Assembly: GCF_028769735.1 (NCBI RefSeq) | Contig: NC_088169.1 | Span: 38,664,729-38,728,728 of the forward strand | DNA from: Zonotrichia leucophrys gambelii | Lineage: Eukaryota; Chordata; Aves; Passeriformes; Passerellidae | Reading direction: 5' to 3' | Length of the DNA stretch: 64,000 nt | In this document: positions 12,219 to 23,367 of the stretch, one piece after another | Layout of the letters: every line of letters begins with the position of its first letter | How positions within the stretch are numbered: position 1 is the first letter of the stretch | Notes under the pieces: model-generated | The model's database searches: none | What the model saw: the letters and a program-made list of their open reading frames with translations, nothing else | Told to the model about the DNA's origin: nothing | Program-made: the position numbers and the translations under genes

Positions 12219-15035
12219 TAGGTTTTGAGAGAATATTCTTTCTGTTTCTTGTATCTGTCAATGTTCAGGCCTGGTAGGTATTTTTAAGATCAAATTATGG
12301 TGTCAGAGAGACATAGAACAGTACTTTTACTATGGGGTTTCATTAGTACTCTTTCCAGAGGTTAAGCTTTCCAACTGTTTGTTATTCTCAAATTTAAAGC
12401 CACATTTGAATATAGATTCTAGTGACAGAAGTGACTATATATAGTGCACACTCATGCACATCTATTTAAACTCCCATAAATGTAGTTTAAGAGATGAAGA
12501 GACCTCCTGTTATTCTTTGTTATCTACAGTTCTGTCCTTGCATCACTGGTACATAGTCTTTTATATTGTCAGACATGAGCAAGTCTACTAGAAATGGTTA
12601 ATACCAGAACAGGCTCTCAAAAGAAGTGTTTTAGGAGATTTATAGCACTGTGTATTATGTGCTTTTTTAGTTTCAAAGGGGATCCTGTTAAAATGCAGTA
12701 ATTGTGTCTTTGGAAATGGGATAACTTAGGAGATGGGAGCTAAATGGAAGATAGAAAAGGCAGCTGTTTAAAGAAGAAGATTTTGAAGAAAAAAATCATG
12801 TTTGTTGGCCCTGAATTAGTGCATTTTCTGTTAGTACAAAATTTCATGAAGTATTTAAAATTATTTGGCATACTAGAGAGTTTGAGTTTGGGATTTTTCC
12901 CGCCCCATAATGCAGTCTGGCCATGTAAACAACTTCACAGTCAAGAAATGTATGGATTCAGTGCATTGTGATGTCTTTCTTTGTTTCATCCAAACATGTT
13001 TTATAACTCCTGCATTTTTAAAATAAATTTCCAAATTTTTTTCAGTCTGTCTGTATATAGTTGGGATTTTCCCCCTCTCAGATTCTCTCTTGTTCAGTCA
13101 GGAAAACTAAGGTTTATATCAAGATCCAGTATAAGTTAATCTTAATTTATTTGACATTGAAATCTCTGAATTATTTATCCATAGTTTTGCTTCTTTTAGT
13201 TTAAGTGGGAATAGAAATGGGTCTCAGCTATTCAAGTTTTTAATCATTGGGAGATGATAGATACAGTGATTATCATCTTGTTTCACCATTGTGTTTTGTT
13301 TTTCAGAGGTGTAAGCAATAAAATAAAATTCTAGATATGGACATTTTCTAATCTTTGTAATAATGTATGTAAATTTATATATTGTTACACATAATGAAGT
13401 TTCAGTGCTAGAAGAAACTTCATAAAGTTTACTGGAAACAATTCAAAGTTAATCCCATAAGCAATAAACAAATTTGCCCTCAAACTGGTTTGCAATGAAG
13501 TCTAAATTAAGTCATTATAAAATAAAATAACTTGTGACATTCTTGATAACTTTCCAAAGCACTTACCTGAAAAAGAAGGGGAGAGAGACTTTTATTTTTC
13601 TCAGATAAAATATAAGTTATGTGAGGAAATATTACCAAGCAATTACAGAACTTCATCTAGAAATTCCATGCAAAATTTCAGTTCCTTAAAAGAGAAATAA
13701 ATGAAACAGGACATTAGAGTCTGGCATGGATATTTCAGGCATTTTTTTAAGGATGTCTGATGCCTATAATTCTTTCTCTCCAGGAATTAACTCCCACTGC
13801 TCTTGCTCAGGTGGAATGAAACCTTTCCTTCATTAGGAGAAGATTGTTGGTTGCCAGCACTATCATTTCCTGCACACACTGAGGGCTGTTAAAAGCAAAC
13901 AATGCCAAATCATGGTTGCACTAATACTGCTTTACCAGGAGCTTCTATAAGTAGTAAAGCAAGGGAGGTTTTCTCCAAAAAGCAAACATGCGATGTATTT
14001 ATAAATTAGCTTGGACTTCAGCAGGGAGGTCTGCTAATGTTCAAAATTGAAATCAGTTTAAGAATTATACTAGTGTTGCATAGTTGAATAGCTGATTTTT
14101 GTAGTGCCCACCTGTGAACAAAAGAAGTAGCCAGCAATTGCTCTTTTGGCAAAGATGTTGGAGATGTTGAAATCAAAATAGGAAAAGGATTTTCAATGCC
14201 ATTTTGTAACTTTTGCTTTTCAACAGGGGTGTGATGGGAAAGGAACTGTTAACTGGTGAAAGGCAAGGGCCACTAGAATAATATTTGGGGAGCGAGAACA
14301 GGAGTTTGGGGCATTGATGTGATTGAAGAGGGTACATTTGCAAGCTGAGTTTTTCACCTCCCATCATCTTACCAGCAGCCTTCAGCTGACTGCCTGGCTG
14401 ATGGCTGATGTCTAGGCCAGTAGAGAGATCTGGAGAAAATCTGCCTTTTCTCTGTCTTGGCTGCACAGAGCTGTTTGATGCTGGTGATGGAAAGCAGAAG
14501 AATTTGCATAACTGTCTGTCCAGTGTCTGCCAAAAACTTTACTGGCTCCCAGTGGCCATCTGCAGGGCTGTGAATTACTAATAAGGTTTATCCAGGTCTT
14601 GTTCCCTCCTATTTTTTGCATTGTTTCAGGAGATACACAAGAAACATGTAGGAGAGAGATGATTTTTCCCTGTTGTAGGGAGGATTTCGTGATACAGGGT
14701 GTAAAACAATGATGGAGCCATGTGGGGAAACTGGTCTTTCCACAAAAGGACTGAGGCTGAGCCAGCAGCACAGCACTACAGATTGGTCTTGTGGCCTTTC
14801 AGCTGTTCTACTTTCAGTGCAGGTTTTTATAATCTATCACCACTCTGAAGGTTTTTTTCGCTTGTGTTTTTTTGGTTTTTTTATAGAGGCAAGAGAAGGG
14901 AAGAATAAGTTGGATTGTATATCTTCTGACTTCATTTCTGGCAGTAAAAAGATTCCACAGAATGTCTTAAGAATAATAAGCGTATACACCTTAGAAGTGT
15001 AAATGCAATTTATATTATTAAAGCAAAGGGATATT

Positions 15036-15310
15036 TTGAATAGAATAGAATAGAGTAGAAAATAATGGAATAGAATACAGTATTTCAGTTGGAAGGGACC
15101 TACAACAATCATTTTGTCCAACTGTCTGACCAATTCAGAGATAATCAAAAGTTAAAGTGTGTTGCAAAGTGCATTGTCCAAATGCTTCTTACACAGTGAC
15201 AGACATTGGGAATCAACCACCTCTACAGGAAGCTGTTCCAGTTTTCAACCAGCCTGTTGGCAAAGGAATGCTTTTTAATTTTCCATCTAATTTTGCCATT
15301 TGAACTCTAG
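15036..15310 (-). mobile_element. CR1 LINE 3' fragment with ATTCT tail, minus strand
   Basis: Read on the minus strand, this is a 5'-truncated CR1 ending in a degenerate TTCTA/ATTCT repeat. On the plus strand the tail appears at 15036-15077 as gaatagaatagaatagagta-like units. The body starts with 'tttcagttggaagggaccta' and continues through the phrases shared with the copy at 9225-9730 ('ctgtctgaccaattcagaga', 'gtccaaatgcttctt'). The pentanucleotide tail is the diagnostic 3' end of this LINE type. The inner boundary near 15310 is approximate. No intact coding sequence remains. Confidence 0.88.
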
Positions 15311-16392
15311 TGCTGGGCTTCCCTGGGAGATGGGCTGGTGCATCAGTGGCACAGGTTGTTCTGAGGCTGGTGCTCAGTTCAGAGCTGGGGTGTCTTGCTC
15401 TGCTCCTATGAAAATGTATGGGAGCTCAGGCCTTGATTCAAGAGGTTCTGGGCTCCATGAGCTGACTCATCTGAGGACACACACTACTTGAATTCTAAGT
15501 GAGGTGACACAAATGAAGTGCTTTTTGGTTAAAAATATATTTTGTAGAAGCTGACTTGAAAGTGACTGAAATGAGACCTTTTTGTATATTGTCAGATGAC
15601 AAGAAAAGGATAAGTCAACGCAGCATGCATTTTCTTAGGAGAAATATGCATCAGGGTGTGGGCATAAGAAAGAGTAGGATCCAATCTTGGTATTTGGTTT
15701 TGGAAATTTCAAAGGCTTTGGTGCCAAAAATTTTATTCAGTGTCAGGACATCCTACAAAGATCTGCAAGGGGTAAGCAGATGGATGTTCAGTGTGTTCCT
15801 TTTCCCACTCCCTTGTTGAGTTTGGACCAGTTCTATGACAATTAGCATGCACCCAGAATAACAAGCTTTAAAAAACTGAAGGGAAGGAAGAAGTTTAAGC
15901 GTATGTTAGAATATTCTGGATAGACATATAGAAACAAGAAGGAGGTTTTGCCTCTTTTCATGGTCTAGACATGATAGAATTAGACCTCTAAATTTGATCT
16001 GGTAGTCCTAATTTAGTTTCATAGCTGATGGAGGGAAATGGGCAATTTCAGAAAGTGTTTCATTTGACCATTTTTAGACACATTATTTGGGCTGAGCTGG
16101 TTTCCTCTTTGCGAATGCTGGTTTATTTCCATTGGATAAGGAGTGATCAGGGTGGTATGCTCAGATTTCAGTGTCTAACATCATATTCCTGTGTTAGTCT
16201 GTGTGAATTTCACCTGGATTGTAGGAAGCAGGAAAAGTGATTAATGACTTGATCAAGAAATGTGTTTTATCATGATAATTTTGTTCTACTCCATCTCCAT
16301 CTTGTGTTGAGTGACTGTGTGACCCAACACAAGGACCAGCCAATGTTTTCCTTCCTCATTCTCAAAGGTAGAGAGAATGTTTGTTTCCATGC

Positions 16393-16497
16393 AAAAAAAA
16401 ACCCCAAACCAAACAAAAAATGAAAAAAAACAAAAAACAAAAAAAACCCCAAAAAACCCCACCCCCAAAAAAAAGAAGAAAGAGAGAAAAAAAGCAG
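16393..16497. repeat. A-rich low-complexity tract with C4-5 runs
   Basis: Runs of 6-9 A are interrupted by CCCC and CCCCC clusters, most densely at about 16444-16470. On the minus strand it reads as T-runs separated by GGGG/GGGGG. It matches no transposon tail I can identify. Confidence 0.85.
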
Positions 16498-16968
16498 CTT
16501 TAAAAGACAGAGAGAAGATTACTAAAAAGGAAACATTGTTTCCATTCAATCCATCAGGAAATGTGAGATCTCATTGTCCAAAGTGATTATTTCTCAACAG
16601 ATTCTCCTTAATGAGTTGAGGCAGAATAGTACCCACTTAGTGAGCAATTTTGGTTCATGTGCAGCGCTGTGAAGGGGTGCCACACAGGACTGCTGGAGGC
16701 TGGGCAGAGTTTTACAGTGGCACATTCTTCCACTTACCTGTTTCCTGAACACAGCTTTATGAGTACACTTGGTGGCACCATGGGCTGTTTCCTCTGAAGA
16801 GTAATTAAATTTATACTTGCAGTCTTAGCCCCTGGGAAACAAGTTTTCATGAGAAACGAAAGATATCTAGTGCAGAAGGACCTCTAAGGAATATTGCGCA
16901 GTGTCGAATATTACACTTGCACCAAAACTTAAATCCTAACACTGTGGATGCAGCAGAAGACTTTTACC

Positions 16969-17005
16969 ACATATATATATGTATCTATATATATATGTGT
17001 ATGTC
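16969..17005. repeat. (TA)n / (TG)n microsatellite, imperfect
   Basis: Two ATATATAT blocks separated by 'gtatc' and followed by 'gtgtatg'. The patch is nearly self-complementary and could extrude a cruciform. Confidence 0.8.
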
Positions 17006-18556
17006 AAATTCCAGTGTTCACTTGAAGTGTTAGTTTTTCTCTGCTGAGATTTAAACATGTTCAATGAATTGTTAATGGAATGTGTCATAGAGAGGATACA
17101 TTGCCCCACAACAGAAGGTTATGTGTCCTGATTGTATTTTGCAAATATTTGGGCACAATATGACCTTGATGATCTTTGCTGTTTTGTCTCTTGGGGCTTT
17201 CTCCTTCTCATTCAGCTGAATTTGTAGCTCCCTCTGGGAAACGTGGGGAAAGAGGAGAGGTAGGCCTTGCAGAGTACCCACCTGACACAAAGTTATTTTT
17301 CTAAGCACTTACTTGGTCTGTATTCCTGGACTCTTCATTTCCCTGTGGAATCCTTTATCTTCCTGCACAAGGCCCCGCACTATCTGTCATTTTCTGCTAA
17401 GACCCAGTTGGCCCAGGATGCTCAACTGTATCTTCCATTTTTTATTTATCAAACAAGCATTTTTGACTTTGCCCCTTAATCTAGGAAGTGCTAATACCTA
17501 AACTTTTTCAAAACTATGAACTTTTATGTGTACAATTGAAGTGTTATCTTAAAAAGTCCTTTTTCTTTGTGAACTGTAAATTCTAGCCTCTACAGCAGAA
17601 GAGCAAACGATGGATTTATGCAACATTTAATTGAAAATTTTCTTTTAATTTTGTGGTTGTTCAGTCTTTTTTATCACCCTTTATCACGATGAATAGGAAA
17701 GTGGATATAAGATTTACTTTCTCATGCATTCTCTCCCTTTAAAAAATTTGGGTTTTTTTTGTTTTTTTTGCCTACCTCCTTGAAGTATCTGCCACTTTTA
17801 CCTTAATATCTTTATTCACCATCTCTTCTGGTCTTTCTATGGCTCTACAGGCTTGGAGTGGAGGGAATTACCTGCACTCTCTGTTGCTCTTCCTCCCTTT
17901 CGGAGAACAAAACATGGTGTTCCAATTAAGGCTGTACTGGTTCACCCACAGGCTTTATAATCAAATCCAAAATTACTTTTTTTCAGGTTGTATCCCAGCA
18001 TTGCTTGTTTTATTGATTTGCAGGGTGAGCAGGTGTCTTTACTGAGCTCTTCTGCAGGATGTCCGTGTTCTTCTCTCATGAACATTTTATCTGCGATAAT
18101 TTCTTCCTATTGACTACTTATTTCTATTGCCTAAAATTAAGTACCTCTTCTCTGAAGAATAGAAATACTCACTCCTTTCCCATTTCTCTTTTCTTTCTCC
18201 TTTGGTACTATTTAAAGATATAAATATTGGTACTTTACCACCTAAACTATTCAAAAATCCTGAGTTTTCTTCATACTGTGGTTTAAATGTTTAGCGTATT
18301 CACTCTCCTTCTGTGTCTTTTTGATTAATTTATTCACTTTTGTTTTTAAAAAATACTCCTCTCAGAAGACTGGTGCAACAATGTCCTTTTATGCTATGAT
18401 TATTCCATGGAGGAAATGGAATTTTTTTTTTTGTCACTGTTACTTAGTGGCTGGTAGTTATTTCTTAAACAGATTTCAGCTTCTTTAAGAGGAGAAACCT
18501 GAGAATAGCTCCAAGTCCTGCATACTGTGAAAGAAGCTTTTCAGAGGAGAATTATA

Positions 18557-18581
18557 TAATCTCTAATAATTTTAGAGATTA
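18557..18581. repeat. Perfect inverted repeat, 10-bp arms, 5-nt loop
   Basis: TAATCTCTAA pairs exactly with TTAGAGATTA across the loop TAATT. Flanking bases do not extend the pairing. It is short for a pre-miRNA, so no RNA gene is claimed. Confidence 0.8.
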
Positions 18582-19239
18582 AGCATATGTCACATATTTT
18601 GGATGTGTAGCTGAAATATCTTATAATCACTTGACATTCAGAGCTTTTTCTTTTATATCCCTTAACTTTATGAAATTAACTTCCTTCTCTTGGTCACTGG
18701 CTCTTGAAATGCGAGTCCTACTGGTGAACCAGAACTGCTGGTAAATGATGGAAAGTGGCTAGGTGAGCCCTTCCACCTACTCCCTTAGTGCCCTGCAATG
18801 AATCTCATCTGGCCCCATAGGGCTGTGTGTGTCTAAGTGGTGGGACATTTATTTTCCATTTAATAGATCAAGAACTGAAAGAACAGTGGCAAAAATGATT
18901 GTTTCAATCATTCATGTTTCAATCCAACATGAAATGAAAAATATAAAATAGTATAATTCAGAAAATTTGATTGTTCAAAGGATATTGAGACCTGAGAAGT
19001 TTCTTGTTTTGTTTTCACACACTTCCAAGAACAAAATTAAAAGTGACTGTGGATTTAATACAAACCAAAAGAAACAGGTCACGTAGGGAGAGCTGCACCT
19101 TCTGGGAAGTGTTATCACAGGGCATAACTTGGATTGTTTGGGAGGTCTGTCTGCTAGAGCAAATATGCACTGGGACATAGGATGGAGACCATATTTACAG
19201 AAAGGAGGACTCTGCAGAAAGGTAGGTCTTCAAAAGCAG

Positions 19240-19806
19240 TGTGGGCAGCAGGGCAAGGAAGGACATTCTGCCCCTCTGCTCTGCTCTGCTGACACCCCAC
19301 CTGCAGTGCTGCATCAGCTCTGGTGTTCCCAGCATGGGAAGGACATGGATGGAGCTGCTGGAGAAAATCCAGAGGAGGCCACCAAGATGATTAGAGGGGT
19401 GGAACTCCTCTTTAATAAGGAAAAGCTGAGGGGATTGGGATTGTTCAGCCTGGAGAAGGTTTTGGAGTGACCTAATTGCAATCTCCCAGTGCCTGAAGGG
19501 AGCCTGCAAGAAAGATGGAGAGGAAATTTTTAGAAGGGTGTGTGGACAACAGGAATGGCTTTAAACTGAAAGGCAGTAGGTTTAGATCAGATATTAGGAA
19601 AAAAATCTTTCCTGTGAGAGTGGTAAGGCATTGAAACAGGTTGTGCAGAGTCATTTTGGATGCCCTATCCCTTGAAGTGTTCAAGTCCAGGTTGAGCAAA
19701 CTGGTCTAGCAGAAGGTGTCCCTATCCACTCAGGAAGGCTGGAACTATATGACCTTTGTGGTCCCTTCCAACCCAAACCTTCTGTGATTCTATTCTATGA
19801 TTCAGA
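19240..19806 (+). mobile_element. CR1 LINE 3' fragment, plus strand
   Basis: Carries the C-terminal part of the CR1 ORF2 reverse-transcriptase polyprotein in decayed form. Peptide traces such as EEATKMIRG and LRGLGLFSLEK are readable around 19370-19460, after which the frame is broken. The 3' UTR follows, with 'ggtcccttccaacccaaacc' near 19760 and the terminal ATTCTATGA-type units at about 19786-19803. It is 5'-truncated and substituted throughout, so it is immobile. Open frames on both strands here (104-113 codons) are CR1 remnants or their shadows, not host genes. Confidence 0.92.
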
Positions 19807-22315
19807 TTCATAGAAGAAACTGATAGCTGATAGCTGAGACTGGACAAACTCCAAAATTGGTACAATTTTGTTAGTGATCAAAATGCCTGATAGATGGAAC
19901 AAATTATTAAGAACTGTATTTTCTGCTTCCTTATGTCTTCAGATCTAGACACAATGCCTTTCTGGAAAATATTCATAGGTTAAAACCAAATTATTTAATT
20001 TCGTAGCTTTTCTAAATTGGAATTCTTGGGTCACCTGACACTGCTTAAAGCACAGAAAAAGAATTGTTTTATCTTTGTCCACAGTAGGCAAAGGGTCTGT
20101 GTGCTGTCTTTTTAGCTACTGCTGTGAATAAGCTCTCCTAGTGTTTTTGGGGGGGTTGGCTTTTTTTTTTTTCCCCATTATTTTTGGGTTTTTGTTTGTT
20201 TGGCTTTTTTTTTGTTTTGTTGGTGGTTTTTTTTTTTTTTTTTTTTTTTTTTGCTAGGCCAGTACCCTGCCATAAAAGCTGATGCATTGCCATAGTTTTA
20301 GTCATTGAAAGGAAGGAATTGATACTAGTAACAGAGGAATTTTCCTCTTGTATATCCTGCCTCCACTTCTGTAATTCCCCTTTTCCTTTTGGACATCACT
20401 AACCTCAGAATTTACCCTACATTCTGCTTTGGAAATGCAGATTTCCCAGGAGACACAAAACTAGCTTTATTTAAATACAAGTCTTTGTTTCAATTAGAGT
20501 TTTGAATTAGAAGCTATGAGAGAATTTTTAAGAAAATTCTAAGTGATTTGATTTTTCTTTATGTTTTTGTCTCTTTTTCCCCAGTGCTGATATATGGCTG
20601 ATATATCTACCCACACACATAACAGAAAACCCACCCTAGGAGCTGAAGTAGGCTTTTTGGCCTCAAAGATTAGGCACATTAAAATTAAACACATTTGTTG
20701 CCTTTCATCTTGTTTAATGTGTCTTACATGCTACAGGATTTTAAAGTGACATTTCCCTGTAAGCTCTTGGACGGGTGCTCACATTTCTTCTGACCTCACT
20801 TCTAGAACATATCCTTATTTAATAAGGGGTCTTTGTGGTATCCTATATTAGAAAGTTGATAAAGGACTTGTCAGAAAACCATTCCTTTGCAGACATTTCT
20901 AGGGAAAATAAGCCCATCTAGGTTCCTTTCATGTTTATCAGTTGTGTAGATGAACCCATCACTTCAGTGCTGTCATCACTTTAGACTACAACACTCACAT
21001 CCAGGAAGCTTTTTGTCTCAATCATTAAAATAGGTTTTGACTGTGTTATCACCTCTAATTAAAAACATAACATTCAGTTTGTGTTAACAAAGATGTGTGC
21101 ACACACTTTTAGGGGTTTTAATGCATTAGAGTATCCAAGGGAGGCTGTACCTGTACTTTATACTTTTCTTGGTGGATTTTCTGTTATATAAGTATTTTTC
21201 CTACTTTTACCCAAAACTACTAGAAGGAAACAAATTCCTTAGTAGGCAAATTCTATTTTCTTCTCTCCTAAATGCCTTCATTTTGACAGGGAGGAACCAT
21301 CTGCACAGTACTGTAATTTCTTCCCACTAATGTATGCTCTGATGAGAAACATAGAGGAGAAAATCAGTCCTTGTTATAGACAGATTTAGGGGGTGGTATT
21401 TGCTTGACTAAAAGCCTCCTTACTTCACTTCTTTAAAGCTTTATAGTAATAGTGTTTGCCACAGGTGTCTCCTGTGTCTAGGTGGCCTTGCCAGTTGCAT
21501 GAAAAGTGATTAATGACAACTCCTACTATTTGCATTTTGCATTTTTCATTTTGCGTGCAGGCTCATGTCGCAGCAGCTTTTGAAAATACTTTCTGGCTGT
21601 AACCAATGAAAGTTTAGACAGGCCTGGTCACATTAAAATCTAGAATACTTTATATGATGTCTTCATTTCTTTAAATTTGAGTCTTGGCATTGTATTCTAG
21701 ATTTCTCTTTGAATATGAAGTTCATAATTCTGAATTAGCTTTATTTAGTCTTAGGTTTTAAAAACTCAGTTGTCCTTTCTCCTTTAAAAATTAATACCAG
21801 ATCTGTTCTTCTTTCAAGTAATCGTTTAGCCATCAGGGATTCTCATCTTTTCTGTCTCCATACTTAAAACATGTCCCAGTTTAGCAAAAACTTCTGTGAG
21901 TTCAAGCTCTGCTGAGTTGATATAATATGAAAGATGGTCAGATATTTAAATACAATGGGAAATACAACAAAAATCATATAGGCAATAAGAAGGTATTATT
22001 TTGAAATTTAGGAAAAATTGTGATTGTCCAAATCTGAAAACAAGGAGTGTTTTTTCAAGAGCTTCTTGTCATTATAAATTTACAAATCTCCTGTTTTCCT
22101 GTGATCAAGTGGTAGGTTCAGGGAACAAAAACCCCTTGCACTTGAGTATTTCCTAATCACAGTGGCCTTGGAGTGTTTATAGACTCTGTGTCTTTGATTT
22201 GAGGCCATGGCTTCTATAAGCTCTGTATGTATACTGATACTTGTTTCCTTTTAGGGAGAAGGTCTGAGGCAGACTTGCCTTTCAATACATCCAAAATGAA
22301 GCATCTCAGATACAG
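19807..22315. other. Non-coding unique sequence
   Basis: Apart from the T-rich tract at 20140-20252, nothing is recognised. Open frames are short and without domains. Confidence 0.55.
20140..20252. repeat. T-rich / GT-rich low-complexity tract
   Basis: Interrupted T-runs with G clusters ('gggggggttgg') end in an uninterrupted T26 at 20227-20252. No LINE or retrocopy body is recognised on the minus strand beside it, so it is not obviously a poly(A) tail. Confidence 0.85.
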
Positions 22316-22480
22316 TCATGGGGTAATTTAGGTTGGATGGGGCCTCTGGAATTAATCTGGTTCAATTCCTGCTCCAAGTGGGCCTAACCAGATAAGGTTT
22401 CTCAGGGTCAATGTTGAATATTTTCAAGGATGCCAATAACCTCTCTGGGCCACCTGGTTCAACACTTGAACTCCTTTTAT
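22316..22480 (-). mobile_element. Old CR1 LINE 3' fragment, minus strand
   Basis: The plus strand reads like the reverse complement of a diverged CR1 end: 'ttaggttggatggggcctct', then 'ggttcaattcctgctcc', then 'aacctctctgggccacctgg' near 22438-22457. Divergence is higher than in the other copies and the inner boundary is unclear. Similarity may continue to about 22560. Confidence 0.7.
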
Positions 22481-23133
22481 ATATTAGCAGACAAATGAAG
22501 ATGTTTAATGGAAAAGTTCTTCTTTTGCACAGATTGGCATTGCAGAGCATCTTTTTCTGAGGTACTACATCTTCAATTTCAGTGAATCAAGGGAATTTCC
22601 CACCTTTCTTTTCCACTATCAGGGCAATGTGCTCCTGTTTTTTTCATGGATAAACTAGAGTAGCAGAGGTCCAGGTGATGCCTCACTTTACCTCCTTCCT
22701 GTCAGTTGTCTTATCTATACACAGGCAGAGCAGACCCATTAAAGTTTTGTCTGTCATTTTGTAAGGCCCAATTTTATATGTTGTCTGTGATCATGTGGAA
22801 GGATTTTTAGCTGTCTTATTTTTAGTTTGGATAATGTCTGATCAAAGGAAACGGGGTTAAGGTTGGTGCAGGAGAAACACTCCTTTAGGTAATTCTGTGA
22901 TTACTCAGGAGAGCAGCACTTCAGAAAAATGTGAGAGTATAAGGAAAAATGAGGTGTGCTTGGCAAATTAAAGACTTTTAAAATAATTGGTGCAACAGCA
23001 GCACAACCACACAGATTTTTAAACATGACCTGGAATAAACTAATGGGGAATTATACAGATACAAAATGGAATTATATAGGTACAAGATGGAATTATACAT
23101 ACAAGACAAATAGGATAGAAGTCGCTTGAAAAA
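22481..23133. other. Non-coding sequence between CR1 and microsatellite
   Basis: No gene recognised. Near 23040-23100 there are three related units containing 'ggaattatacagatacaa'-like text ('tggaattatataggtacaag', 'tggaattatacatacaag'), a short degenerate tandem repeat of about 23-24 bp. Confidence 0.5.
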
Positions 23134-23367
23134 AGAGGGAGGGAGGGAGGGAGGGAGGGAAGGAAGGAAGGAAAGGAAGGAAAGGAAGGAAGGAAGGAAG
23201 GAAGGAAGGAAGGAAGGAAGGAAGGAAGGAAGGAAGGAAGGAAGGAAGGAAGGAAGGAAGGAAGGAAGGAAGGAAGGAAGGAAGGAAGGAAGGAAGGAAG
23301 GAAGGAAGGAAGGAAGGAAGGAAGGAAGGAAGGAAGGAAGGAAGGAAGGAAGGAAGGAAGGAAGGGG
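23134..23367. repeat. (AGGG)n-(AAGG)n polypurine microsatellite, about 234 bp
   Basis: Begins with about six GGGA units, passes through interrupted AAGG/AAAGG units, then is a pure AAGG array from about 23182 to 23364 (about 45 units). The plus strand is entirely purine. Because a tetranucleotide array without stops is open in every frame, it creates 108-137-codon frames on both strands (Glu-Gly-Arg-Lys repeats on plus, Leu-Pro-Ser-Phe repeats on minus). These are artefacts. The length is likely polymorphic, and assembly across it may be unreliable. Confidence 0.97.

Larger units (their letters stand above)
9731..15035. other. Non-coding unique sequence
   Basis: No gene or transposon recognised with confidence. 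It contains an A16 run at 10988-11003, a distinctly more GC-rich block at about 11690-12035 that may be an unrecognised old repeat, and a cluster of TAATTA-type motifs at 12174-12218. The longest open frames (about 119 codons, 14412-14771 minus) show no domain. Confidence 0.55.
15311..19239. other. Non-coding unique sequence with simple repeats
   Basis: Contains the A/C-rich tract at 16393-16497, a (TA)n-rich patch at 16969-17005 and a perfect 10-bp inverted repeat at 18557-18581. No recognised gene. Frames of 60-90 codons across the A-rich tract reflect its lack of stop codons. Confidence 0.55.

Noticed and set aside
16286..16586. Phe-rich and Lys-rich frames of 60-87 codons
   Set aside because: Products of the A-rich low-complexity tract read on both strands.
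19129..19509. 104- and 113-codon frames on both strands
   Set aside because: CR1 remnant on the plus strand and its shadow on the minus strand.
20227..20252. T26 as the poly(A) tail of a minus-strand processed pseudogene
   Set aside because: No coding-like or retroposed body and no target-site duplication found beside it; the tract continues as G/T low complexity.
22359..22375. GGTTCAATTCC, resembling a tRNA B-box
   Set aside because: It lies in a CR1 fragment, and no A-box or cloverleaf could be found upstream.
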